Shown: positions 1-7,431, counted from the stretch's first letter. The stretch: 37,821 nt of DNA from Desulfuromonas acetoxidans DSM 684 (GCF_000167355.1 NZ_AAEW02000023.1:1-37821), one strand, 5' to 3'. A program made the numbers and translations. Notes: generated by a model not told the origin, from the letters alone.

Positions 1-190
1 AGTTGATAAGAATCTGCGACAGTAACGCATCAGGATACAGAGTGATGGGAGCCAGCATTTGTGCGAGTTCTTGAGAATGGTAACGCCCATCAGAGTCTTG
101 AGCTCTGACCGGCAATACCGCGAGGGGCAAAAGAAGAAGACACATAATTGTAATGCGATGTGGGTAACGTAATAAACCAGACTGTTTCAT
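1..190 (-). CDS. DUF3300 family secreted protein, N-terminal part (cut by window edge)
   Basis: Reading the minus strand from an ATG at 190 gives an open frame to the window edge (63 codons). It opens with a basic stretch and a hydrophobic core (residues about 15-28) that looks like a signal peptide ending near VRAQ. It then has LAPITLYPDALLSQIL, which closely matches the N-terminal signature of DUF3300 proteins (LAPIALYPD-LL-Q-L). A strong ribosome binding site, GGAGGG, sits 4 nt upstream of the ATG. DUF3300 proteins are envelope proteins of unknown function. The gene is divergent from phnA across about 240 nt. The C-terminus lies outside the window. Confidence 0.75.
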   Translation of the reverse strand, partial: MKQSGLLRYPHRITIMCLLLLPLAVLPVRAQDSDGRYHSQELAQMLAPITLYPDALLSQILIN

Positions 191-433
191 GGGGCCCTCC
201 GGAATCTCTCGAGAGGTCTGCAACAGACATCAAAGTGGTTAGCCTGAAAACAGTATACCGCTGTTGTCACGATTCTCCTGCGTTGCTTACAAAAATTTAC
301 ATTACGTACGTTCAAGGGACGCATTTCACACGAACAGGGTTGATTGTGTTCAAGAAAATCCTTGCGGCTCCCTGCAGCACAACGTATGATCCGAGCTGCT
401 TTGATTTACCCACAAAATAAACAGGATACCGTT

Positions 434-772
434 ATGAGCTTACCCAACTGCCCGAAATGCAATTCCGAATATACCTATGAAGATGGCCTGATGTTTGTTT
501 GCCCCGAGTGTGCCCACGAGTGGCCGCAACAGGGCGATGAGTCTGCAGAGCCACAGGAAAAACAGATCCGTGACGCCAATGGCAACGTCCTGGAAGATGG
601 TGACAGCATCACCGTGATCAAAGACCTTAAGGTTAAAGGTTCTTCTCTGGTGGTCAAAGTCGGCACCAAGGTTAAAAACATCCGTCTGGTGGATGGCGAT
701 CACGATATTGACTGTAAAATTCCCGGTATCGGCGCCATGAAGCTGAAATCGGAATTTGTCAAAAAGAACTGA
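434..772 (+). CDS. yjdM: PhnA/YjdM family zinc-ribbon protein
   Basis: A 112-residue protein, the usual PhnA/YjdM length (about 111). The N-terminus has a zinc ribbon, CPKC (residues 6-9) and CPEC near residue 27, in the family context. The C-terminal half ([24 protein letters not shown] and [21 protein letters not shown]) is the PhnA domain. The ATG at 434 is preferred over upstream in-frame codons because AGGA lies about 7 nt before it and the conserved MS-LP-CPKC sequence begins there. The family is named for an old link to phosphonate use, but its biochemical role is not settled and no phn gene is nearby. It appears monocistronic and is closed by the terminator at 781. Confidence 0.9.
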   Translation: MSLPNCPKCNSEYTYEDGLMFVCPECAHEWPQQGDESAEPQEKQIRDANGNVLEDGDSITVIKDLKVKGSSLVVKVGTKVKNIRLVDGDHDIDCKIPGIGAMKLKSEFVKKN

Positions 773-780
773 TTCTTCAT

Positions 781-815
781 GGGGAGTTGTCCGCTGTCAG
801 CTCCCCGTTTTTTAA
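781..815 (+). terminator. Rho-independent terminator of yjdM
   Basis: GGGGAGTTG (781-789) pairs with CAGCTCCCC (798-806) apart from one G-U wobble, with an 8-nt loop, and is followed directly by GTTTTTT. It starts 8 nt after the yjdM stop codon. Confidence 0.85.
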
Positions 816-995
816 TTTTTCCAGTTTTATTACTTCATGAAAATTAAATTAGTCACCACCCACCTCTACTCCTTCACCTGATTAAACCTTTTCAAAATCC
901 TGTTTTTAATCGTTTTTCACACAAAGAGCTTCCACTCATTCCTTTATCACTATGTTTCTATGTCAATCCTGCAACGATTAATCCGACAAAAATAA

Positions 996-1011
996 TCAAC
1001 TATATAGTTGA
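996..1011. promoter_or_regulatory. 16-bp perfect palindrome overlapping a TTGACA -35 element
   Basis: TCAACTATATAGTTGA is a perfect palindrome. Its right end forms the start of TTGACA (1008-1013), a consensus -35 element reading toward the broken sulfur-assimilation genes. A -10 is less clear (AGAATA at about 18 bp spacing). A dimeric repressor bound here would block the -35. The size and the ATAT centre fit an Rrf2/IscR/CymR-type or ArsR-type operator, but the regulator cannot be named from the sequence. Confidence 0.5.
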
Positions 1012-1084
1012 CATTCCTGAGCGTTCTTCTCAGAATAGGCATCAGGATCAAGAAAGAACATTCTCTTTCAATTAATCGCACCAT

Positions 1085-1166
1085 CTGTCGTGATCAACAC
1101 GACAGCCCCGCCATTGTGTAAGTCGGGCTGCGAACTTTTTTAACGTATCATCAGGTCCACATACCT
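1085..1166 (+). other. Cluster of stem-loops in the putative leader of the DUF2061/reductase operon
   Basis: Three structures are visible. CTGTCGTG (1085-1092) pairs perfectly with CACGACAG (1098-1105). CAGCCC (1103-1108) pairs with GGGCTG (1125-1130), followed 5 nt later by TTTTTT. TCAGGT pairs with ACCTGA around 1149-1166. The first two share CAG at 1103-1105, so they exclude each other, the logic of an attenuator. No known riboswitch consensus was recognised. The same bases could instead be the 3' end of a weak minus-strand frame. Confidence 0.3.
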
Positions 1167-1403
1167 GAGCATTTTCATCAGCTATAGAAAGGGCAACATC
1201 ATGGCAGCACATGCACCGTATATCATGACCGTTCGACACCAGGGTTCCAACCAGGTCGGTCAGGTGATGTCGTGTTGTCACAGTTCGATGAAAATGCGCT
1301 GGCTCATTGCTGCACGACTGACACGGCAATGGGCAGAATCAGGGCTATAACGCGGACAACGATGTCCTCCATTTGACAGCAAGAGAAATTTCAGGAGGAA
1401 AAC

Positions 1404-1583
1404 GTGAAAGAAAAAGCAGCCCAGAGTGTTGTCAAATCCATCTCCTGGCGCATTACCGGCACCATCGACACCATGGTGATTTCGTATTTTATCACCGGCG
1501 ATTTCACCATGGCGATGAATTGTACGATGTTCGACCACTACTCAAACAACTCAACCAACACTTTGACAGCAACCGGGCTCTGA
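1404..1583 (+). pseudogene. DUF2061 membrane protein, 5' part only (chimeric remnant)
   Basis: The start is GTG at 1404 with an ideal AGGAGG 5 nt upstream. Residues 1-37 carry the start of a DUF2061 domain: KSISWRITGTIDTMVISYFI, then TGDFTMA. The family normally continues with a second helix containing VEVFTKM and HER-W motifs. Here the sequence switches near 1509-1520 into reductase DNA in another frame and stops at 1581, giving a 59-residue chimera. DUF2061 proteins are small membrane proteins often encoded with sulfate-assimilation genes (family knowledge). The intact ribosome binding site and abrupt loss of homology point to an internal deletion that fused two genes of one operon. Confidence 0.75.
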
Positions 1584-2574
1584 TCAACCTGCCACGGAAA
1601 TTCAAGATTGCCGTCAGCGGATGCCACCTCCACTGCATCCGCCACGAGATTCAGAATGTGAGCTTCGTCGCGGTTCCCCAGGACGACAAGGTTGTTTTCG
1701 ACCTTTACGTCGGCGGCGGACTCAGTTCCGGCAGACAATTTGCTCTACGTCTTGAGCGCACTTGTCAGCCAGATCAGGTGTTAGCGGTCAGTGATGCCGT
1801 TGCCCACCTGTTTCACGATTATGGCAATCGCGAAAACCGATCAGCGGCCCGGTTGCGTCATTTAATTCAAAACTGGGGTTTGGAGAAATTCCGCGACGCC
1901 CTTGAAAACCAGCTTGATTTCGTGTTGGGCACGGGGCAACCACCTCAGCTCACGGCATTGGCCCAACGACACCATTATGGCTCTTTTAACAGTCATAATC
2001 GGAAGACTTGCGGGCTGGGCATCAAAACCTCCAGCGGCAAGCTGGGGGCTGAAACCGTCTCAGCGCTGATCAAACTGATGGAACACCATCACATTGACTT
2101 TGTCCGACTGACACCGACTCAGGATTTGCTGCTATTGGGCCTGAAAAAAAACAGCCTGCCCGAGGTTATTGAAGGACTTCATGCTCTTGATTTGCAAACG
2201 GCTCCCGGCCCGTTGCGCCTGCACAGCACTGCCTGCACCGGCCTGACCTATTGCAAGTTTGCCTTGAGTGAAACCAAGGAGTTCACCGAACAGCTGCTCA
2301 AAAGTCTTGAACAGCGTTTCCCGGAGTGGGAAAAGCCGCTGACCATTGCCGTTTCGGGCTGCCCCACGGCTGCTCCCACCCTTTTGTCGCCGATATCGGT
2401 TTGGTGGGCTGCAAAATCAAAGACCCATCCGGCGAGTCAGTCAACGGGTATGATATATACCTGAGAGGACGGCTCAATCGCACTGACAGCCGCTTTGCCG
2501 AGCGCAACGGGATTCGGCTGCCCAGTTATGCGGTTGCCGGTTATCTGGAAAACCTTCTGGAACAATTGAGTTGA
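1514..2574 (+). pseudogene. Siroheme nitrite/sulfite reductase (NirA-type), N-terminally truncated and frameshifted
   Basis: Homology starts abruptly at DELYDVRPLL (about 1514), in the middle of a two-lobed NIR/SIR protein. About 350 codons remain, so roughly 170-200 N-terminal residues are missing. Recognisable parts are LPRKFKIAVSGCHLHC, the glycine-rich VGGGLSS, the second ferredoxin-like half, and the first half of the 4Fe-4S/siroheme motif, CTGLTYC (Cys-X5-Cys). The second half should read SGCPHGCSHP (Cys-X3-Cys), but one C is missing from the C4 run at 2362-2365, so the frame shifts there. It then continues as HGCSHPFVADIGLVGCK to a stop at 2574. The intact enzyme would reduce sulfite or nitrite by six electrons using ferredoxin. 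With both lesions no active enzyme is expected. A base-call error could explain the frameshift but not the missing N-terminus. Confidence 0.85.
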
Positions 2575-2589
2575 TTCTGCAACTGAAAG

Positions 2590-2636
2590 CAGGGCAGAGG
2601 CTTCCCACCCTCCCGGGAAGTCACCGCCCTGTTTTT
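2590..2636 (+). terminator. Rho-independent terminator after the reductase remnant
   Basis: The outer stem is CAGGGC (2590-2595) with GCCCTG (2626-2631), the inner stem CTTCCC with GGGAAG, and TTTTT follows at 2632. It starts 15 nt after the reductase stop. Confidence 0.8.
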
Positions 2637-2711
2637 CATCCTCTCCCCCTACCGACCGGAAAAGTCAGCGCTACACTTGTCAGAGAAGAAAATATTTTTC
2701 TGGAGCCAGCA

Positions 2712-3308
2712 ATGAGTCAGCTGATTTTAAACCGTTACGAACAAAATGATCAGGGTGCCTTTATCATCGATGTTGCTGCTGAACGGGTGGAAGACCTGTT
2801 CAGCAATTTCGATAAACGAGCCCCTTATATCCGGCGTGATTTAGATCAGGCATTTGTCGACTACCTGATCGACTGTGCACGCGAGATCGGCCACGATCCA
2901 TTCGTCATCCGCATTGAGCTCACCCATCCGGCCGACGACAGCAAGCGGCAACGGATCGTTAAAAGCATCAGCAGCTATTTCCTCTATCTCAGAGAGCTGG
3001 AAAAAGACTTGCTACGCCACATGTTCCGTCGTTCAGCAATTCTGCTCAACATTGGTCTGGCGATTCTGTTCATGTCGGTGTTCTTCAACCAATGGCTCGG
3101 CGAAGAGCGCTCAGTCGTCGCCAATGTGTTTGCTGAAGGTCTGACCGTTGCCGCGTGGGTATCTCTGTGGGAATCGTTGGCCGTGTTTTTGATTGAATGG
3201 CTGCCCCATCGCAAAACTATAGCCCTGTATCTGTACCTGTCCTCCACGCCGGTAAATTTTCCATCGACCCATGATATCAACCCGGCATTTCTGGCACCAA
3301 ACAAATAA
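2712..3308 (+). CDS. Conserved two-TM membrane protein of unknown function
   Basis: A 198-residue protein starting at ATG 2712 with GGAG 6 nt upstream. An in-frame start farther upstream would have to read through the terminator at 2590. Residues 1-105 are soluble and mixed alpha/beta (MSQLILNRYEQ, then FDKRAPYIRRDLDQAFVDYL). Two membrane segments follow, near residues 107-128 (AILLNIGLAILFMSVFFN) and 140-165 (EGLTVAAWVSLWESLAVFLIEW). The C-terminus is short and polar. The family looks familiar from environmental Proteobacteria but has no function known to me. The transcript appears separate from the reductase remnant. Confidence 0.8.
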   Translation: MSQLILNRYEQNDQGAFIIDVAAERVEDLFSNFDKRAPYIRRDLDQAFVDYLIDCAREIGHDPFVIRIELTHPADDSKRQRIVKSISSYFLYLRELEKDLLRHMFRRSAILLNIGLAILFMSVFFNQWLGEERSVVANVFAEGLTVAAWVSLWESLAVFLIEWLPHRKTIALYLYLSSTPVNFPSTHDINPAFLAPNK

Positions 3309-3328
3309 TTCATCATTAATTAGTCATG

Positions 3329-3356
3329 TTGACAAAATCAAATTTCACTCTAATAT
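3329..3356 (+). promoter_or_regulatory. Sigma-70-type promoter for the 3427 lipoprotein
   Basis: A consensus TTGACA (3329-3334) is followed after 16 bp by TAATAT (3351-3356). The predicted start leaves a leader of about 65 nt to the ATG at 3427, which is preceded by a GGGGGGAG ribosome binding site. Confidence 0.65.
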
Positions 3357-3426
3357 CCTTACAATGTATCAATGGTTACAATCTTAAACATTTGCTCAAC
3401 AATCTAAAAACACTGGGGGGGAGACC

Positions 3427-4881
3427 ATGCAAAGGAATTCATTGTTCAAAACACTTATTTTTCTGGCAATTTGTGCCACGTTATTGACAGCTGGGTGCGA
3501 TGGTGACGGTGATCACTACACCGTAGCCACACCGGATGCAACCGAAACATTAGTTCTTGGAGAGGCAACCACAGACTTGGGGAATACAACATTCCGACAA
3601 ACAGTCGACATGCAGGATACGGATACCAACGAGTATTTTCCCGGCCAGGCCAATATCTGGAATATCTCCAGCGACTTCTCGTTGAGTGATGGTGGCGATG
3701 ATCAATTTGACGGAGTAATGCGTCTCAATGTTGACGCCACCTCTTTTACTTCTCAGAACTACACGGATCTGACTTTCTACACGCCTGCGGTTACCATCGA
3801 TGACGGAGTGAAGGTTGCTGAAGTGGTCGAAAGCCTGGGTGAAACCTATGATGGCGGCAGTGAGATTTTAGCTCTTAATGGCACCTATTCTGTTGCCATG
3901 AATATGATCTACGATGCCAGGTTGGCTCAAGTCATTGATCTGTCAACTGCAGTTGCGCCAGTAAATCTGACATGGCAGTGGGATCTCACCATTGATGACG
4001 GATCATTCAGTGGAACAGATGCTAAAATGGACGTCGTATTAAGAAGCACAGCTGACGGCAGCGTTGTGGCAACCCTTTACAGCATCGATTCGGGTGAGGA
4101 AACAGACCACACCGTTTCACTGAATGATTATGTCGGCCAACAAGTAGTTTTGTCATTTGAATACAGCAGCAGCGGTGACTACGGTACCTTGATCGATGAT
4201 ATTTCCATTGTCGACGGCAATACGCAAGAGTTTGTCAGCAACGGTGATTTTGAAACCGGTAACTTGACGGGATGGACAACAAACGAGCCTGAAGAACTGC
4301 AGAATTTTACCAGTGCTGCTGAAACTATTGCCGATTTGACGGTGACCCGTTCATTCTATACCGTACCGGACAAATCATGGGGTCGTTGGGTCGATGTGTT
4401 CACCAATGAAACGGCTGCGGCCATTACCACAACAATTCAATACGAACATAATCTCGGTTCCGATGATTATGGAATTCTTTATCTGACGCCAGGAACAGAC
4501 GGACAAGCCCTCACCGGCTGGGATGCCGAGGCTGACTCTGGCTACGACCCAGGTTCTTCATCCAATGACCGTGACTTTGCCTTTGTCTTTGGTGACGTGA
4601 CGGAAGTGCTGTTTACCAGTGCAACTGGACTTGATACAGGGGATGGCAGTGACAGCATTACCCACAACTACAATGTTACGGTTGAGCCGGGTGAAACCAT
4701 TGCCATTGTCAACTTTGTTGTCATGAACGGTATCGACACCAATATGACAGCAACGGATGAAACCGCTCTGGCAACAGCGATTGATGCGGAAGTCACAAAT
4801 ATCTTGAGTGATTTCTGGACGGATGGCCAATATCGCACCGGTATGACTCAAGCCCAGATTGATGCCATCATCAATCTCTAA
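3427..4881 (+). CDS. Large acidic lipoprotein with jelly-roll (carbohydrate-binding-like) segment
   Basis: 484 residues. The signal peptide ends in a lipobox, LLTAG then Cys24. The next residue is Asp, which in enterobacteria keeps a lipoprotein in the inner membrane; whether that rule holds here is unknown. The mature part is Asp/Thr/Ser-rich with few lysines, as in exported beta-sandwich proteins. Residues about 170-285 (WQWDLTIDDGSF, LSFEYSSSGDYGTLIDDISI, then VSNGDFETGNLTGW) match the general pattern of jelly-roll or CBM-like domains found in surface proteins. The C-terminal 180 residues look like a second beta domain. No catalytic motif was recognised. Monocistronic, with its own promoter and a terminator at 4895. 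Confidence 0.75.
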   Translation: MQRNSLFKTLIFLAICATLLTAGCDGDGDHYTVATPDATETLVLGEATTDLGNTTFRQTVDMQDTDTNEYFPGQANIWNISSDFSLSDGGDDQFDGVMRLNVDATSFTSQNYTDLTFYTPAVTIDDGVKVAEVVESLGETYDGGSEILALNGTYSVAMNMIYDARLAQVIDLSTAVAPVNLTWQWDLTIDDGSFSGTDAKMDVVLRSTADGSVVATLYSIDSGEETDHTVSLNDYVGQQVVLSFEYSSSGDYGTLIDDISIVDGNTQEFVSNGDFETGNLTGWTTNEPEELQNFTSAAETIADLTVTRSFYTVPDKSWGRWVDVFTNETAAAITTTIQYEHNLGSDDYGILYLTPGTDGQALTGWDAEADSGYDPGSSSNDRDFAFVFGDVTEVLFTSATGLDTGDGSDSITHNYNVTVEPGETIAIVNFVVMNGIDTNMTATDETALATAIDAEVTNILSDFWTDGQYRTGMTQAQIDAIINL

Positions 4882-4894
4882 CTGACCCACAACG

Positions 4895-4931
4895 AAAAAA
4901 GGGGGAACGGCCATGCCGCTCCCCCTTTTTT
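4895..4931. terminator. Bidirectional terminator between convergent genes
   Basis: AAAAAA-GGGGG (4901-4905) pairs with CCCCC (4921-4925)-TTTTTT, with an inner CGGC/GCCG stem. The A-tract before and T-tract after let it end both the plus-strand lipoprotein and the minus-strand SseB-domain gene. Confidence 0.85.
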
Positions 4932-4950
4932 ATCACAAAGAGACAAAGAG

Positions 4951-5373
4951 TTACTCTTCGCCTGCTCCTTCCTGCTCATCAAGGTTCTGCTGAACGACAT
5001 CTTTGAGCCAGGAGATCTCTTCCGGAACAAACTGTTTCTGATAATCGGTGCCCATATTCATGGCCCAATAGAGTTTTTCCGGAGTCATCTGCACAATGAC
5101 AAAACCGGGCAGGACCACAAAACTGACCTGCTCTTTGGCCCAGCCAGACAGGCGCTCCTCATTTTCAAACATCATCAGGTAGTGGTTACCTTCCGATTCG
5201 AGAATCACCGGCTCAATGCTGTCATCTTTCTGGATATCCTTTTTACCGACATTCTCTTTATCCTCGTCATAGACCGGAATGTAGAATTTCGTATTAAGTA
5301 CCAAGTCATAAAAGGCCCCCTGTTTCTGTTCATCTTCAATATAATCAGCGAGGGCCTGGTCCAGTTCGGTCAT
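4951..5373 (-). CDS. SseB N-terminal-domain family protein
   Basis: 140 residues. The architecture matches the SseB domain: an N-terminal helix (LDQALADYIEDEQKQGAFYDLVLNT cut in two: LDQALADYIEDEQ and GAFYDLVLNT), the strand FYIPVY, then LMMFENEERLSGW, VSFVVLPGFVIVQM and a C-terminal VPEEISWLKD. Family proteins contain the pattern F.PV and the F-D-.--L--W segment. ATG at 5373 is preferred to the TTG one codon upstream because AGGAT lies 6 nt before it. The domain is named after an enhancer of serine sensitivity in E. coli and is also found in export-related proteins. Its role here is unknown. Acidic and probably cytoplasmic; monocistronic. Confidence 0.7.
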   Translation of the reverse strand: MTELDQALADYIEDEQKQGAFYDLVLNTKFYIPVYDEDKENVGKKDIQKDDSIEPVILESEGNHYLMMFENEERLSGWAKEQVSFVVLPGFVIVQMTPEKLYWAMNMGTDYQKQFVPEEISWLKDVVQQNLDEQEGAGEE

Positions 5374-5442
5374 CAACTTATCCTTTCGTTACTTGTATAG
5401 GTTTTGCCACATCATCGGGGCGCTTATTGGCGTGTAAAAAAA

Positions 5443-6447
5443 TCAGCTCTCTTCAGGGGCAAAACACAGTGCATAGTCACTGCATTCTCCACAATTGGGT
5501 GACTTGCACAGTACGGCACCGTTCTGGTCACACAAGGTCTTAAATAAAAAGCGCTTCCAGCGCATCCCTTTATTATTGGCTGCCGCCATGGTCGGCAGAA
5601 GTCGCCGAATTGAGGCCGTTAACTCAGGGCGCTGGAATAAGCCCATTGAAACCCACAGATGACCGGGATGAGCTGCCCTAGCCGTGATAATTGAGGCCAA
5701 CCAACTCGCCATAGAACGCTGCACAGCACTGCCCTGTTCGGGAACATGCGACTGCACAATAACACGAATTTCATCGTTTGGCTGCGGTAGAGATGGGGCA
5801 TCCGGCAAACAATGGGATAGCAACTCAGGTTTAACCGCTGGAAAACAGGTGGTTAATAATTGCGTGAATTGCTCTTGAGTCAAACCAAGAGCCTGTGCCG
5901 TATCCCAAGGCTCCTCAGCAGCGATTGTCAACAGACAGGCAAACAAATGACGATCTTCGGCTGTGATCTCCTGTCCAGCAGGACTGTTCATCAGGGCCTG
6001 GTAACAGGGGTTATCCGCCGTAATGCGCGGGCCGTGGTCCTCTTCAACCGGGCTGTAACTTTCCAGCACCTGTCCGGCTCCCATGGCACTGCGCACGGCA
6101 CCGTGCAAAGCCTGAACTGCAATATCAGCACAATAATCACGCTCGGCCGGCAAGCCGTCGAGACATTCATCAACACGTTGCGGCGTCAGAAGAAGAACAT
6201 CGGAAACCGATAGCCCTTCAGCCATGTCCGCTGCGGCGGCACAGGCGGCAATGGTGAAACCACACCCGAATACCTGAAAACGGATTTTGATGACGATATT
6301 ATTTTCAACGTTGATGGCAAAACGTGCGGCGGGCCGGGTTCCGGCCTGGCCAGCTTTGAGGCCGATTTCACCAACCCCGTCCGGGTTTGTCAACGTTCCG
6401 GACCGACTCAGGTCCATGGCCCATTGTCGAATCGTATCACTGTACAT
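5443..6447 (-). CDS. Fusion of NifU/IscU-like scaffold domain and NifQ-like domain
   Basis: 334 residues. Residues 1-125 resemble the NifU/IscU N-terminal scaffold: MYSDTIRQW start, FQVFGCGFTIAAC with Cys62, and ERDYCADIAVQALHGAVRSA with Cys106. These two cysteines fall at the NifU numbering, but the third scaffold cysteine (Cys35) and its neighbouring Asp are absent; the segment reads KAGQAGTRPAARF. Residues about 165-334 resemble NifQ: an AEDRHLFACLL...LGLTQEQFTQLL--CFP region and the terminal cysteine motif Cys314-X4-Cys319-X2-Cys322-X5-Cys328. NifQ carries a Mo-Fe-S cluster and supplies molybdenum to nitrogenase cofactor assembly (family knowledge). The ATG at 6447 is chosen because MYSD matches the NifU start and the upstream in-frame start is TTG. 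A sigma-54-type promoter lies 57 nt upstream. No other nif gene is in the window. Confidence 0.8.
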   Translation of the reverse strand: MYSDTIRQWAMDLSRSGTLTNPDGVGEIGLKAGQAGTRPAARFAINVENNIVIKIRFQVFGCGFTIAACAAAADMAEGLSVSDVLLLTPQRVDECLDGLPAERDYCADIAVQALHGAVRSAMGAGQVLESYSPVEEDHGPRITADNPCYQALMNSPAGQEITAEDRHLFACLLTIAAEEPWDTAQALGLTQEQFTQLLTTCFPAVKPELLSHCLPDAPSLPQPNDEIRVIVQSHVPEQGSAVQRSMASWLASIITARAAHPGHLWVSMGLFQRPELTASIRRLLPTMAAANNKGMRWKRFLFKTLCDQNGAVLCKSPNCGECSDYALCFAPEES

Positions 6448-6503
6448 AGGGTGATCTTTCTGCAAACAAGAGAAAAGACTTCGCGTTTATCGTATCAGAG
6501 TGA

Positions 6504-6519
6504 CGCAAAAGATATGCCA
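6504..6519 (-). promoter_or_regulatory. Sigma-54-type promoter of the NifU-NifQ fusion gene
   Basis: Read on the minus strand, TGGCATATCTTTTGCG matches the sigma-54 -24/-12 consensus (TGGCAC-N5-TTGC), with exactly 10 bp between GG and GC. The predicted start is near 6493, leaving a leader of about 45 nt. A TGT-N11-ACA at 6649-6665 is one base off the NifA site pattern TGT-N10-ACA, so no NifA site is claimed. Confidence 0.7.
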
Positions 6520-6676
6520 TCGGCCAAGAACGCATCCTGTTTTTGTAAGAAAAGCCACCAATGCGGCTTTGGCGAAAACATTGATCAGACAGAGTTTGTG
6601 TGCTGTGGTGCTGAAATCGGTAGCGAGAAGACAATAATCGCGGGGAAATGTTCAAAAAATAGACAGTAGCGACGGA

Positions 6677-7393
6677 TTACCCGTTAAAGAAGGTCTCGAT
6701 TTCCAATTCATATTTTTGCACCAATTGTTGGGTTTCGCCAAACTTGATAATGGTTTCATACAGGGTGATCGGCGTGGTAAAACGATGCAGCCGTTGTTCC
6801 ATGATGAGACCCCAATGCTCTTTGAGCGACACAAAGTGATCATGGGAATAGCCATCGAGAAAAAAGCCTTCCGGTAACGGCGGCCCACCACGCAGCTCGT
6901 AATACAGGTGTTCACGCCCACCATCTTGAGACACGGTAAACAACCGGACATCGAAATGTCCGACAGGCCATTCAGCGTCGCTGTGTTCGACCGCGACCTC
7001 ACCCTGAGGCGATACCAGTTTAAATGGCGCAAACAGACTGTTGAGAAACAGAGAACAATTGATCCCCATCGGCACGGCCCACAACAGCAAAAAGGCCAGA
7101 TAATCGCTATGTTTTCCACCATCATAGTAATGCTGGGCCGACCAGATAAACCCCATTGAAACCGTCACCACATAGATGAAGCCAAGCAATGGCGGATAAC
7201 GAAGCAAATGCCAGACAAACGTACTGGCCAAAGCCGTCACACCAACGACCGCAATCAGAAAGGGACCACTGCGAACAATGACCCGATACGGCGGCCCCTC
7301 CAGATACTGGCCGAACAGAAACAGCAACAGGGGAACCAGTGCCCATCCCGCATAACGCAACCATGATGGTCGTGTGTCTTCAGCATCACCCAT
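6677..7393 (-). CDS. Four-TM membrane protein with soluble C-terminal domain, unknown function
   Basis: 238 residues from ATG 7393 (MGDAEDTRPSW). An ATG four codons earlier (7405) is also possible, but AGAGG abuts it with no spacing, whereas it lies 12 nt before 7393. Four hydrophobic segments are clear: WALVPLLLFLFGQYL, GPFLIAVVGVTALASTFVW, LLGFIYVVTVSMGFIWSA and YLAFLLLWAVPMGINCSLFL. The last 100 residues are soluble (FDVRLFTVSQDGGREHLYYEL, LPEGFFLDGYSHDHF). The gene starts 38 nt after the lipoprotein gene 7432-8130 on the same strand, so the two probably form an operon and may act together at the membrane. No family was recognised. Confidence 0.75.
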   Translation of the reverse strand: MGDAEDTRPSWLRYAGWALVPLLLFLFGQYLEGPPYRVIVRSGPFLIAVVGVTALASTFVWHLLRYPPLLGFIYVVTVSMGFIWSAQHYYDGGKHSDYLAFLLLWAVPMGINCSLFLNSLFAPFKLVSPQGEVAVEHSDAEWPVGHFDVRLFTVSQDGGREHLYYELRGGPPLPEGFFLDGYSHDHFVSLKEHWGLIMEQRLHRFTTPITLYETIIKFGETQQLVQKYELEIETFFNG

Positions 7394-7431
7394 AACGAAC
7401 GGCATCCTCTGTGGTCTTTGACTCAGGTCGG

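Larger units (their letters stand above)
816..1403. other. 588-nt gap with operator-like palindrome and hairpins, no convincing gene
   Basis: No well-supported gene was found between the yjdM terminator and the DUF2061 start. The first 180 nt are AT-rich and featureless to the eye. Then come the 16-bp palindrome at 996, a GAAAGA/TCTTTC hairpin around 1053-1072, and a run of hairpins at 1085-1166. A minus-strand frame at 1072-1329 encodes two CXXC motifs but has only a TTG start without a ribosome binding site. It is discussed under rejected items. Confidence 0.6.

Noticed and set aside
344-433. Longer N-terminus for yjdM from an ATG at 344
   Set aside because: PhnA/YjdM homology begins at MSLPNCPKC (434), which has its own ribosome binding site and gives the family length.
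1072-1329. Minus-strand frame with CQSC and CMCC motifs, like a zinc-ribbon or CXXCH protein
   Set aside because: Its only start is a TTG with a stop four codons upstream and no ribosome binding site, and no family match extends beyond the first residues. It overlaps the hairpin cluster. A conserved homologue would change this view.
1201-1356. Possible 51-codon plus-strand leader peptide starting MAAHAPYIM
   Set aside because: Weak ribosome binding site, no run of regulatory codons, and no recognisable homology.
6649-6665. Possible NifA upstream activator site
   Set aside because: The spacing is TGT-N11-ACA, one base longer than the NifA consensus.
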